Part shown: positions 11,708 through 20,751 of the stretch, piece after piece
How positions within the stretch are numbered: the first letter of the stretch is position 1
How the letters are laid out: every line of letters begins with the position of its first letter
DNA from: Gnetum montanum
Lineage: Eukaryota > Streptophyta > Gnetopsida > Gnetales > Gnetaceae
Direction of reading: 5' to 3'
Assembly (NCBI GenBank): GCA_015680685.1
Contig: MNCI01006496.1
Location: forward strand, 391,978-455,977
Length of the DNA stretch: 64,000 nt
Made by a program: the position numbers and the translations under genes
Notes under the pieces: model-generated
What the model was told of the DNA's origin: nothing
Databases searched by the model: none
Seen by the model: the letters and a program-made list of their open reading frames with translations, nothing else

Positions 11708-12360
11708 CCAAATTGTGGCTCATTGTTTATGACTATAGTCATAGGGAGACCAAATTGGCTCATTATGTTGTTAAGAATGAATTTGCAAAGCTATTGAGAT
11801 GTTGCCTTCCTAAGGGGAATAGCTTCTACCCACTTCGTGAAATAATCAGTTGTAGTAATAATGAAGCTGTATCCTATGGAAGACTTAGGCATTATAGGCC
11901 CTATGATGTCCAACCCCCAACATTGGAATGGCCATGTGATTTGCGTAGTGTGTAGTTCAGTAGGTGACACATGGATTAAGTTCCCATGCCACTAATACAT
12001 GTCACATGTCTTGACCTTGGAGATGCAATCACGCTCCATGTAGGGCTAGTAGTAGCCTAGACATCTAAATTTTGCTGCCATTGCCATGGGAGCTATATGA
12101 TCCCCACATAGTCCCTCATGGACTTGGTCAAAAATATTTTGTGCTTCACTACTGCTAATGCAAGTTAATTGTATCCTGTCATAAGATCTATGACATAAGG
12201 TATTGTCACCTATGAGGATGTATTGTCACGATTGTTTTTGCACTGCATCCTTTTGGGCAGATGTTAAGTTTTATGGGGGCTCTCCCTATTGGAGGTAGGT
12301 CTTGATGTTGTCATAGCATTCATGAGCATGAGGTGTACTTATGGATGCAATAATTGTTGT
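11708..12360 (-). pseudogene. T1 integrase, truncated at the C-terminus
   Basis: Read on the minus strand it has a zinc-binding-like stretch (DQVHEGLCGDHIAP.. GYY.PYMERDC.. KTCDMY) and the catalytic core: WGLDIIGPI with the first catalytic Asp, then YSFIITTTDYFTKWVEAIPL, then QFGLPMTIVINNEPQF, where the second catalytic Asp (usually in SDNG.QF) is Asn. The reading stops at GKF, where LTR sequence begins at ~11,707. The third catalytic residue and C-terminal domain are gone. In-frame stops are present. It matches T2 integrase (52,780-53,960) closely. Confidence 0.87.
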
Positions 12361-12829
12361 GTGGATTATAGGTTTAGTGCAATCCACTATTGAAGTGAGC
12401 AAAGTAGGGAACATATTTGTTGATACACTTAAGGCTAAAGTAGATAGTGCATCAGCTATAGCATTTTCATTGTAGGGGATATATTAGACATCTATGGTTG
12501 CAAATTGTTTCAGTAAGTGCTTTACCAAATCATAGTAAGGTCGTAGGTGTTGTGCTTTATAGGCATAAAATTTTGTAACTTGGTTAATGACTAGCTACGA
12601 ATCACCTTAGATTGCAATATTCTGGATCCCTAACTCCTAAGCTACTAGAATGCCTCTAAGGATGCCTTCATATTTCGCCACATTGTTTGTACAAAGAAAT
12701 GCAAAGTGGTACACAAAGAGTTAGATATCTCCATAGGGAAATGTGATAATAGCAGAAACACTACAACCTTGTATGCTCAAAGCACCGTCAAAATGTGAAA
12801 TAGCCTTGAAATTGGTAGGAGCTTGGCTT
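12361..12829 (-). pseudogene. T1 second RNase H domain (archaeal type)
   Basis: Minus-strand reading shows FDGALSIQG (usual FDGASxxxGAG), CTNNVAKYEGILRGI (usual CTNNxAEYEALLxGL), LGIQNIAI.GDS.LVINQV and YIPYNENAIADALSTLA (usual HIPRxxNxxADALA). These are the four acidic-residue motifs of the extra RNase H that Tat-lineage elements carry between their first RNase H and integrase. Stops replace residues at several places, so it is non-functional as it stands. Confidence 0.85.
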
Positions 12830-13350
12830 ACACTATTAACATGCTCATCTAGGAATTATGGATCTATTATTGCCTGATCATCTATGGGTGAAGCCATGAG
12901 TTGCATGGCTATTACTTGACCTTTTTTGAATTCCTACACTATGTGATGTAGGTCAAACTCCATGGTTATGGCCTTTCATCTTTCTATTCTACTACTTTCA
13001 TATATGTTTATTGTTATAGCCCTAAGTATGTTACTCTTGCAAATGATGTTGACTTGACTAAAAAAGAGGTAATGTCTCCATTTTTTAAGCACAAAGACTA
13101 GGGAAAGATAGTTTTTCTCTACATCATTTTATTTTGCCTCATGTGCTATTAGTGCATGACTTAGGTACTAAATAGGAATTTCAAAACCATCGTCTCTCTT
13201 TTGACAAAGCAGGGAAATAATGAACATATCCAAGGTTGAAAGGTAGATGTAGAAAGGCTTATTTCTTTGTGGAGGATAGATGGTTGGAAGGTGAACCAGC
13301 TCCTTTTTTAAGTTATCAAATGCCTCTTGGTATTGATCTGTCCACTCAAA
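12830..13350 (-). pseudogene. T1 first RNase H (gypsy type), degenerate
   Basis: It follows RT in the same frame: FEWTDQYQEAFDNLKKEL, then KPFYIYLSTLDMFIISLLCQ, then YLSHALIAHEAK.NDVEKNYLSLVFVLKKWRHYL, then KGQVIAMQLMASP. This is the usual RNase H/connection pattern of Ty3/gypsy pol. The catalytic TDAS-type motif reads STLD, as in Tat elements where this first domain has decayed and the second RNase H has taken over. The domain carries stops. Confidence 0.8.
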
Positions 13351-14160
13351 GTTGACTTCCTTTTTGAGAAAATGTTGCATTGGCTGTAGCTTATTAGTCA
13401 ATCTTACAATAAACCTACATATGAATTGTATTCTACCTTGCAATCTACATAGCTCCTTAAGGTTTCCTGGTGGTACTAAGTTGATAATAGCCTTGACCTT
13501 GTTGAGGTCTACATGTATTCCTATTTTTGATACTACAAAGCCTAACATGTGGCTAATTTTAACGCTGAAGAAACACTTTTTGGGATTAAGGTAAAGGTCA
13601 TGCCTATGACAACATTCAAGGACAAGGTTCAATTTATTTGCATGGTCATGAGCCATTTTGAACTTAACCACTATGTCATCAACCTAATCATTGAGTCGTT
13701 CTAGAAGATAGTCACTAAAGATGTAAGTCATTGCACATTGGTATGTTTCTCTAGCATTCTTTAAGCTAAAGGACATCATTGTATAATAAAATGTCCCCCA
13801 GGAGGTCATGAAAGTAGTAGTAAGTTGGTGTTCTGGGTTGATGCGAATTTGGTTGTACCTTGAGAACCCATCCATGAAGGACAACAAGGCATGATCGGCT
13901 GTAGTATCAACAAGTTGGTCAATACTGGGCAATGGAAAATCATATTTAATGGTTTCCTTGTTTAAATCTTGGAAATCTATGCAAATGCATATACCCCTAG
14001 TTTTCTTGGGGACAACTACAATGTTTGATACCCAATTTGCATAGTCAACTACTTGGATGAAACCATCTTGGTAAAGTTTAGTGATTTTATCATGGACGGA
14101 CATGATCTTTGGTTTGATCTTTCAAGTCTTTTGTTTGACTAGCTTAACACACGGGTCTAA
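13351..14160 (-). pseudogene. T1 reverse transcriptase
   Basis: Clear Ty3/gypsy RT: VSNIVVVPKK, CIDFQDLNKETIKYDFPLP, LLSFMDGFSRYNQI, GTFYYTMMSFSLKNARETYQ, then the active-site box, then LNPKKCFFSV and HMLGFVVS. The active-site Tyr codon of YVDD is a TAG stop (13,681-13,683); the two Asp are retained. The frame is otherwise open for ~310 codons, the best-preserved gene segment of T1. It corresponds to T2 50,925-51,660. Confidence 0.93.
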
Positions 14161-14516
14161 GAGCCTCACATATCCTCATAAGACCACACAAACACTTTGA
14201 CATTATCACCAAGAACTCTAGAGATGTTTTGTTGAATTTGAGGCTCTAGTAAGGAACTAAGCTTCAATGTTTTTGCCTCATATTTATGTGTTATTACAGG
14301 AACTTCCATGAGGGGATCCTCAATCATATCACCTGCTTCCAAGTCTAGAGCTTGGACTAGATTTTCTGGCCAATCTAGTGATGTCGCTAGGGATGCTACG
14401 TTGGTGTCATAAGGAGGTAGTTCGAAATCCAAAAGTTCTATGTTTATGCATCTCATGAGTTTTCCATAAGGTCCAATCAAGGCTAAAGGCAAATGAAGAT
14501 TCTCATATGTGCTCAT
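14161..14516 (-). pseudogene. T1 pol N-terminal segment with its own ATG
   Basis: A 116-codon open frame starts at an ATG (14,516) and precedes RT. Residues include MSTYENLHLP, LDFELPPYDTN, DPLMEVPV, KLSSLLEPQIQ and NVKVFVWSYEDM. The last is the conserved F.WSYEDMPG-type entry to Tat/Athila RT. The matching T2 segment also begins with Met at the equivalent place (MSSYW, 50,483), and both are preceded by a pyrimidine tract plus AG (acceptor after 14,542). I infer that this is the start of a second exon or cistron, not continuous with protease. Confidence 0.75.
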
Positions 14517-15018
14517 TTTCTTAAGAGATCTTGCAAGATAACTGAAAAAACATCAAGTGGTACCTATTTAATGAAGAAAAATGCATAAAAGAAGGAAGGT
14601 AATGCTATAAAAATTAATTATGCAGTATCAAAGGTAATTTATTTTTTTGTGTTCTTTGACATGGCCTTGATAAGTCACAAAATTGCTAGTTTAAGATCTT
14701 AGCAAACCATGCTATGCGTAAGGTGTAAAGCTAAGTATAGCTTGAAAGGCTTGATGCATGGGGTTAAGCTAAATGTTCATTGAGTAAGCAAGAAAATGTA
14801 AAATTTTCTAAGTGTGAAAAGCTGAAAAAGTTAGAAAAATTTTCCGAACTTTGGGTGTTATGCTACACAAGACATGGGATGTTCTGCGCTACAAGTGAGA
14901 CATAGAGTGTTCTACATTACGGGTGGGATACAAGACATTCTCTGTTATGCATGGGACATAGAGCATCCTGCATTACACATGGGCCTAGAAGGATGACATG
15001 TAATTTGACCCTAGAGGG
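14517..15018. other. T1 pro-RT intron end and spacer upstream of the antisense promoter
   Basis: On the minus strand TTTTTTCAG|TTATC (AG at 14,543-14,542) is a good 3' splice site 25 bp before the pol ATG; T2 has TTCTTTCTAG|TTG at the equivalent place. On the + strand 14,860-14,990 holds short repeated blocks of the type GGGACATAGAGCATCCTGCATTAC. No coding sequence is visible. Confidence 0.55.
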
Positions 15019-15046
15019 TATAAATATGGGTTTACCCATGGTAAAC
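15019..15046 (+). promoter_or_regulatory. Core promoter of the T1 antisense gene: TATA plus TTTACC dyad
   Basis: TATAAATA (15,019-15,026) is followed after 3 nt by the perfect inverted repeat GTTTACC-CAT-GGTAAAC (15,030-15,046). T2 has TATATATG followed after 4 nt by AATTTACC-AAG-GGTAAATT on the opposite genome strand. The shared core is TTTACC-N3-GGTAAA; the next pair outward is G-C in T1 and A-T in T2, so symmetry is kept through a base change. Promoter function is inferred from position and from the exon set downstream. Confidence 0.65.
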
Positions 15047-15734
15047 TTGTCATTTCACCATTAGAGCCAAAAGTCTTTTGAGCATAGCATTGCCAAAGCA
15101 GAGCATATCACCCATAGAGCATAACAGTGAAAGAGTGAGAGCTTGATAGTGAGGAAATGGTGTGTAGGAGCGAGCGTAGAAACCTTGACCTTGCTAATGC
15201 TAAGGTGGGCAAGTGCACCCTATGTTATCTCCTTAGGAAATGCATTTGAGAGCATCAAGAGGCATCATCTTCCAAGTATGGCACCATGCCCTACCCTCAT
15301 GATTTTTACCCTGATGTGACAGTGCTTTGGAGTCTTGCGGTTTAGGCCATAAGGATTGCCACCACTGCTACCACTAGTGTCAGTGCTACCACGATTAGGA
15401 AAGGTGCATGAGTCATGGGTCTTATTCATTTTTTTTTCTTGAAGAAACAAGGATTTAACAGTGTCCTATGCTGCAGCACTAGGAGAGGGTTTCCTCACAA
15501 GCTTTTGGGTGTCAAGTACCATGGGGTGGGGAAGGGGTTTCAATTGTGTCCCACATGGGCAGATGGGGCAAGGGTTTTGGTTGTGTCCTACACAGTGGGA
15601 CAGGCAAGGATTTTAACGTACCACTTAGCATAGTGGTGCATAGGGAGCTTTAGGTGCTCTGCATCCTATGTCACATAGGGATAGGCTGTCAAGCTCTGGG
15701 GTGTCCCTAAGAGCATCACCCAAAAGTGGAAAAA

Positions 15735-16135
15735 ATGTTTGGGAATTGCTACACTTTTACATTTAGAAATTTTTACATTTTTGGTGTTGTCATGTTCCAT
15801 GGGAGTGTGACTAGCACTTGGAACTTTTTGCAATCTAGCATTGTCACACTCCCTGGGAGTGTGGCCAAGACTTGGAGAAAATTGTCCAAATTTTGTATTG
15901 CCTGTCACACTCCATGGGAGCATGAAAAAACTTGAAAAATTTACTAAAATTTTTCTATTGGACTATACAGTTGTCACACTCCCTAGGAGCAAGACCAAGA
16001 CTTTGAAAATTTTCACCTTTTGCAAGTTGTTCCATAGCCATCATGCTCTATGGGAATGTAACAAACACTTAAAAAAATTTTGTGCAAAATAGTGTTATAC
16101 TCCGTAGGAGCATAAAAAACACTTAGAAAAATTTT
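15735..16135 (+). repeat. Array of palindromic CACTCCCNGGGAGTG units in the antisense gene's 5' intron
   Basis: Six units of 55-85 bp each have a dyad such as CACACTCCC-T-GGGAGTGTG (15,845-15,863, perfect 9-bp arms), then an A/T block like AAAATTTT. Other units read TCCATGGGAGTGTGAC, ACTCCATGGGAGCATG, ACTCCCTAGGAGCAAG, GCTCTATGGGAATG and ACTCCGTAGGAGCAT. T2 has the same type of unit at 48,760-48,960. They resemble the U3 palindromes of the LTRs. Confidence 0.75.
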
Positions 16136-16236
16136 CATAATTTTTTCTTATTGTTTCATGAATCATTTATCTATTACCTTTATTGTTTTATTGCCCTTGT
16201 TTTGATACTAACGTTTTCATTTTTGTGATACTACAG

Positions 16237-17044
16237 GGTCCTGTTGAAACCTACTCTAGTGGTAATTGAACTAGTAGGAATCTTATGTTGTGTGAGCAAA
16301 GTTGTACCTAACATCCCTACTCCTCATGCACATGTAGGACACTAGGCAATCTAGTTTTGGGAAGGTGCATAGGAATTTTTGGAATTCCTACTTTGCAACT
16401 TCAATGTGATGATGTGTCACACTTGTCCACTAAAGCAACAAGTGTCCTAATTGAAACGTTATTGCCCAAGGCAAACCGAGGCATCTTAAAATTTATGTCA
16501 AATGAACTTGCTAAAGGCAAATGGATAGGGAACTCAAGCCAACATCCAAAAGGTCTCAAACCCTTGTCCTACATTTGGGACATGCCAACGTTCAAGTGCT
16601 AACATAAATACAATACTTTGTTTATTGTCTACTATGTGGGCATGACCTTTTAGAAATTTCCTAGAAGCATATACTGTGCTAGAGGGAGAGTCCTATTGTG
16701 ATGATGGAAATTTCATTTTGTTTATTTTGTATAACTTGAAATGCTTATTGCCCTTTTATCTCTCTCTAGAGTCTTGATTGATAAAGATGGCCTTCACGAT
16801 AGAGAAGGGGCATTAGTCCTAGTCCAAACAGCCCTATAAGAGTTCTCATCTACTAAGAATATACATGCTGGCATCATAGAGCAACATGGGGTAGATATGA
16901 GAACTTACCTCACCAAGTACTCTAAATCCTATGTAAAGTGTCGAGATCTTAGGTGGTTAGATGGTGAGTGGGCATTTAGCCAGATATTCACTATGGAAGA
17001 AGTTTTGGTCCAATTACCACCATTCCCCACATCATTTGTGCTAG
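16237..17044 (+). pseudogene. T1 antisense gene, upstream exons
   Basis: The first exon (acceptor CTACAG at 16,236) reads ATSVLIETLLPKANRGILKF, paired with ATSTITKMFLDEANWDILQF in T2. The second (16,770-17,044, 275 bp) has GLHDREGALVLV, MRTYLTKYSKSYVKCRDLRW and LPPFPTSFVL ending at the donor; T2 has RLHDEIGALTLT, IENYFTQYLKAFAWCRTYDW and HTPFVL ending at its donor (47,437). Stops interrupt the first exon. I do not recognise the family. Confidence 0.65.
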
Positions 17045-17122
17045 GTAAGTTGTCAACCATTTTTTTGTGCAATTTTTTTCCATCACATTGCTGACTCTAT
17101 TTTTTATTTACTACAACTACAG

Positions 17123-18168
17123 CCAAGTCCAAGGAGGTCATAGTGGTTGCCTTAGGTTGCACTAAGGCTAACATTCTTTTCAAGTATGGTGAAGTTGACA
17201 ATTCATAGTGCTAGTTATATCATGACGCCCCAGCAAGAATTACCAAAAATGTTGAAGAGGCTAGGCTCATGGACGTTTTTTTAGTCATAAGCCCAAGCAT
17301 CCAAACAATAGAAATGATTGCCCTTGTTGACTCATTTATCGAAAGCACTGACCACTTTTGCATGCGAGTTCACAATGTGTGGGTGGTCTTTGAGATCACT
17401 AATGATCTTTTTTTGAATCTCTTTGGTGTCCCCTCCGATGCTTCACCCATGGACAAAAAAAATAGCAAGGATCTAAGCCACAAAGTGAACATTGAAGAAT
17501 GGCTAGGTACCGATAAAGATTGCAAGGGCATTTATATGAAAAAATTCAAATTGATGGTGGCCCAAACATCCATCCCATCTTTCGAGCTTGCACATTTCCC
17601 AAGCTACTTTTCCAAGGAAAAGTTCTTGGGATAGAGCAAGCTTGGATTATGAGGGATCTAATGGAGGAAGGGATATGATACAATTGGGCCAAATACCTTG
17701 CAGATGGCTTGCAAGCTAAGATGATCAAATTGCACAACAAACTTGAAGCATTCTCTCATGTTCATTTTTTCTTTTTTATAGCATGCTTCCTCAAGTTTTC
17801 CAAATTTGTGGTGGTTCATGAAAATGGAATATGGATGGTGCAAGATCACACCCAAATATCCAAGTTGTGGAAATTCCATCTGTTCAGAACAACATGGTCA
17901 CATGACCCCCCAAAGGCTATTGGCAAGTCCTTTTCTATAACCACCAAGGGCCAAGTGGGAACATCCTATTGTATGGCTGATAGTACTAGGGAGGCTTCCC
18001 ACATGAAGATAGAAAATGCAATGAGAGGAGCATGACTCATCGTTGAGATAGTGTGATCAAAGCTACAAATCAAGAAGCCTCACCTTACAAAAGTGCCTAT
18101 GTGTGAAATTGAAGAAAGGGGCAAAAAACTACATCTTAGAATAAACGATGCATGGTCATAGTTTGCTG
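17123..18168 (+). pseudogene. T1 antisense gene, 1,046-bp central exon with FFGLP-type domain
   Basis: Its best part is open at 17,269-17,634: RLMDVFLVISPSIQTIEM, IALVDSF, HNVWVVFEITNDLFLNLFG, VPSDASP, then YMKKFKLMVAQTSIP, FELAHFPSYFS. T2 gives RARLMDLFLVLSLSTLMVEM, VIIVDSF, VNGVRIVLDLSDAFFIDFFG, LPSEALLI in an exon of 1,047 bp. The pattern hydrophobic-strand then FFGLPSEA loosely recalls the LGLP motif of plant mobile domain and 'putative plant transposon protein' families. That likeness is weak and I do not assign a family. Exon edges: acceptor CTACAG at 17,122, donor CTG|GTAAAT at 18,168. Confidence 0.7.
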
Positions 18169-18257
18169 GTAAATGTACATTATTTAGTATATTTTCTTTT
18201 CTTATATATGTGTGTGTATTTTAGGGAGATGTTCTAACTTTGGTTTATGCAATGTAG

Positions 18258-18476
18258 GTGAGGAGGAGGCTACTGCCATAGAGGAGGAGCCCTCAAGAGA
18301 AGAAGAGCCCATAGCATACAATGTCCCTCAGCCTAAGGGACACATAACGAACAAAGACACCATTTTGAGGCAGCTTGAAGAACAAGGACTAAAATTTGAA
18401 GATAGTGAGTTTGAATACTTACTTGAAGGCATGCAGATGGGTGATCCCTCCACTCTCACCCTTGAGGGTTTACTAG
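18258..18476 (+). pseudogene. T1 antisense gene, acidic exon
   Basis: Glu-rich start (EEEATAIEEEPSREEEP), then ILRQLEEQGLKFEDSEFEYL and MQMGDPSTLTLEGLL ending exactly at TACTAG|GTAGG. The T2 exon (45,969-46,196, 228 bp) ends with VQLGDPPTLEFEGLL at its own donor. The whole exon is open in T1. Confidence 0.72.
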
Positions 18477-18614
18477 GTAGGAGCTTTGCACTGCCATTTA
18501 CATTACACCGTTGCTTTCCCTTTTCTCTCTCATCCTCTTCTCTTTCCTTTTTTCTTTTTATTTTCATTTTGTCTCTTTTTTTTAGTGATGTTAACATTCT
18601 TTATTCTATAGTAG

Positions 18615-19822
18615 GTGATGCTTTTGCTAACGATCTTAAATCTTCATCCACTTTTCACTCATAACTATGGGTGGAAACCCTAGACAAGTTTGCCTTTATG
18701 TAGGGCATAGTGGATGATATGATTGATTGTTAAAGTAAATAGATCTTGAGATAGGTATATTTCTACTATTGTGTGTTGTGTGTTTTCTATGTTATATTGT
18801 TTTTAATTTTCACCTTTGTCTTATAACTAACATTTCCTCTCTTTGGTGTAATAGCTTCCTAACTTAAATGGGATCCACAGAGGGTAGTTGAAGTTGACAA
18901 TGTACTTGAGCTCCCTCTTGAGGTAGAGGTGGTGCCTCATCATATATACAATGAGGTAAGCAAATGTGCACTACACTCTACATGATCACTTTGGGAGTGT
19001 AGGCACATAAATAAAAATCTCTAAAAACAAGTTCAAAAACTTGAAAAAGAGAAGGTGAGTCAGGCAGCTGAACTAGAAGACCTACGATTACAAAACAAAT
19101 TCTTGATGGCATGCAATAAATCAGACAGTAGCTGGCATACATCTATGATTGATCATCCTAGATATTGGTTGACTTTCAGGGGAAGAAATGAGGCCATGCA
19201 TGAAGTTATTGAGCAACGCTTATAGATGGACCTCTTGGCTCAAAATAATCAAGACTCGAAGGATTACAACACTAAGTTGTATGAGTGGGGACAAACCCAA
19301 AAGAACCAGAAGTATAAGTATAAAATGGAATGTGCAGCCTATTGCAAGAAATACCAAGATGAATCTATGGAACACCGAGGTCATGATTTATTCCTTGATA
19401 CTATTGGTGTGACACAAGCTTATGATAGGTTTGCTAAATACCTAGTGATAAGTGAGTCCCTTGAAAGGGAAATCGATGTGCCTTCTGAAGAAGTCACATC
19501 TGCCACCTTTTCCCTAGGGCCGCCTACATGGACAACCATGGAGAATGGAAAGATCCTAGTAAGGGTTGACTTAGGTGAGGAGGATTGGGCAAACATGATA
19601 GAGAAAATCCTCTAATGCTTGGAATCTAGCCTTAACAGGATGCCCCTAGACATAGATGCAAGCCCATCTTAGGCTAGCTATATACTTTATTTTGCTATGC
19701 ATTTTCACACATTATCCTTTTGATTGACTAATTTATCATTTTATTTTTATTTTATGCAAGATCCAGGAGGAGATGTAGGACCCAGAGAAGCAACAAATGA
19801 AGATGAAAGGGAAGAACCTTAG
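18615..19822 (+). pseudogene. T1 antisense gene, 3' exons with coiled coil
   Basis: The exon 18,615-18,734 contains LWVETLDKFAFM (T2: PWVETLDKFSFM). Exon 18,855-19,672 contains VVPHHIYNEVSKCAL, ECRHINKNL, a heptad-like segment (KQVQKLEKEKVSQAAELEDL), EVIEQRL, MECAAYCKKYQDESMEHRGH, LEREIDV and PPTWTTMENGKILVRVD. T2 matches these with VPHHVYEVVSKYVL, TCRHSNEHL, EIIEQRL, PEREITL and PPTWTTMDEEKILIDVD. Both copies end in Ser-TAG at the same place (TAG at 19,670-19,672), so the coding sequence probably stops there. A conserved intron-like segment and a Glu-rich piece (19,761-19,822) follow. Confidence 0.72.
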
Positions 19823-20149
19823 CCTTCCACCAATACATTAAAGTGTTATCGAGCACTTTTGTATTTTTTGATGGGAATGTATCCTAGACTATGTATTCAA
19901 ATCATGATTTAATTGAAAACATGATATTTATCTCATTTATGTGTTGATCTCTAGCGGCATCATTTTAAATTATGTTTTAGGTACTCTCCCTTTAAAATTT
20001 TCTTTTGGGTTTTTTTGTTTTTTTTTTGTTTTTTTTTTTTGAAGAATATAAGCATAAATATGACAGGAAGTAAACAAAACATAAATTGCAACTATATAGG
20101 CAAAGGAACTAAACACAAGTCAAGGAAATAGGTAAACTATGGATGTGTC
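19823..20149. other. Convergent 3' region with poly(T)/poly(A) tract
   Basis: Sequence between the 3' end of the antisense gene and the protease stop. On the + strand T-rich runs at 20,009-20,040 read on the element strand as AAAAAAAAAAAACAAAAAAAAAACAAAA. The assembly gap in T2 lies inside a poly(A) tract at the equivalent position. No coding sequence. Confidence 0.6.
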
Positions 20150-20751
20150 CTAATCACATAGATTTTTCCTAACCCGATGTGGGTTAGGTGATGTGTAAGG
20201 CCTAAGAAACTCAAGGAAATACTCTTCTAGGCTATCATCCACCATTGAAAAAGGAAATTCTACCCATAGAGCTTCTCCATGGAGATCATTTGTTCTGCTC
20301 GATTCACTTGCCAAAACATTGGATTTCATTACAAATAGGTGGTGCATCTTCAAAGACTTCTATCTCTGACCCTTTCTCAGCATCTATGTTGTTGATTGCT
20401 CGAAGGGCTATGTCATCACCAAAGATTACCACTTCTCCACTTGCATGAGGTAGGTGGATCTCTTCGTGAATTGGTAAAGAGATAGCCCTTAATTGGGCTA
20501 ACCATGATCTTCCTAGGATTAAATTGAACCTGAGCATCTCCTCAACCATGATGAATTGTGCATTAGTAGGGAATTGGTCCCATACCATGAAGTCAATAGT
20601 GATTGTTCCCTTGACCATGATGCATGCCCCATTGAAGGACTTTAAACAAGTAGTTATTGTTAGCTTGATTTGGTCCACCAGGCCAAGCTTGTTGATGATA
20701 GGGAATGGGATAACATCGGTTGCTGCCCCATCATCAACATGCACCCTGTGA
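20150..20751 (-). pseudogene. T1 retropepsin-like protease
   Basis: The open minus-strand frame begins near the active site HVDDGAATDV (DDGA where DTG/DSG is usual), followed by IPFPIINKLGL, CLKSFNGACIMVKGTITIDF, ILGRSWLAQLRAI and EVVIFGDDIALRAI. This is the Tat-type aspartic protease fold with its flap and ILGR helix. A +1-type frameshift near 20,330 moves the C-terminal part (EALWVEFPFSMVDDSLEEYF, LRPYTSPNPHRVRKNLCD) into another frame. T2 has the same ending (PNLHQVRK.LHD), and both stop at the same codon after Asp, so this is probably the natural end of the gag-pro reading. Confidence 0.87.

Larger units (their letters stand above)
15019..19830 (+). pseudogene. Multi-exon gene antisense to T1, inside its pro-RT interval
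   Basis: I support these exons by comparison with T2: ~16,237-16,602, 16,770-17,044, 17,123-18,168, 18,258-18,476, 18,615-18,734, 18,855-19,672, and possibly 19,761-19,822. All are bounded by AG/GT signals (for example CTAG|GTAAGT at 17,044 and CTACAG at 17,122). The order, sizes and protein similarity match the T2 antisense gene. Together they would encode roughly 950 residues plus an uncertain N-terminus from 15,150-15,420. It has internal stops, so this copy is dead. The function is unknown. Antisense extra ORFs are known from some Tat-lineage elements, but I do not know one between protease and RT with this exon structure. Confidence 0.75.

Noticed and set aside
17123-18168. Calling the antisense protein a plant mobile domain protein
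   Set aside because: Only a loose FFGLP-type motif is shared; the W..R/TVTL.DV landmarks are absent, so no family is assigned.
18956-19002. 47-bp intron in the T1 antisense gene (GTAAGC...GTGTAG)
   Set aside because: T2 reads straight through the same place (VSKYVL...TCRHSNEHL), matching the unspliced T1 reading VSKCAL...ECRHINKNL.
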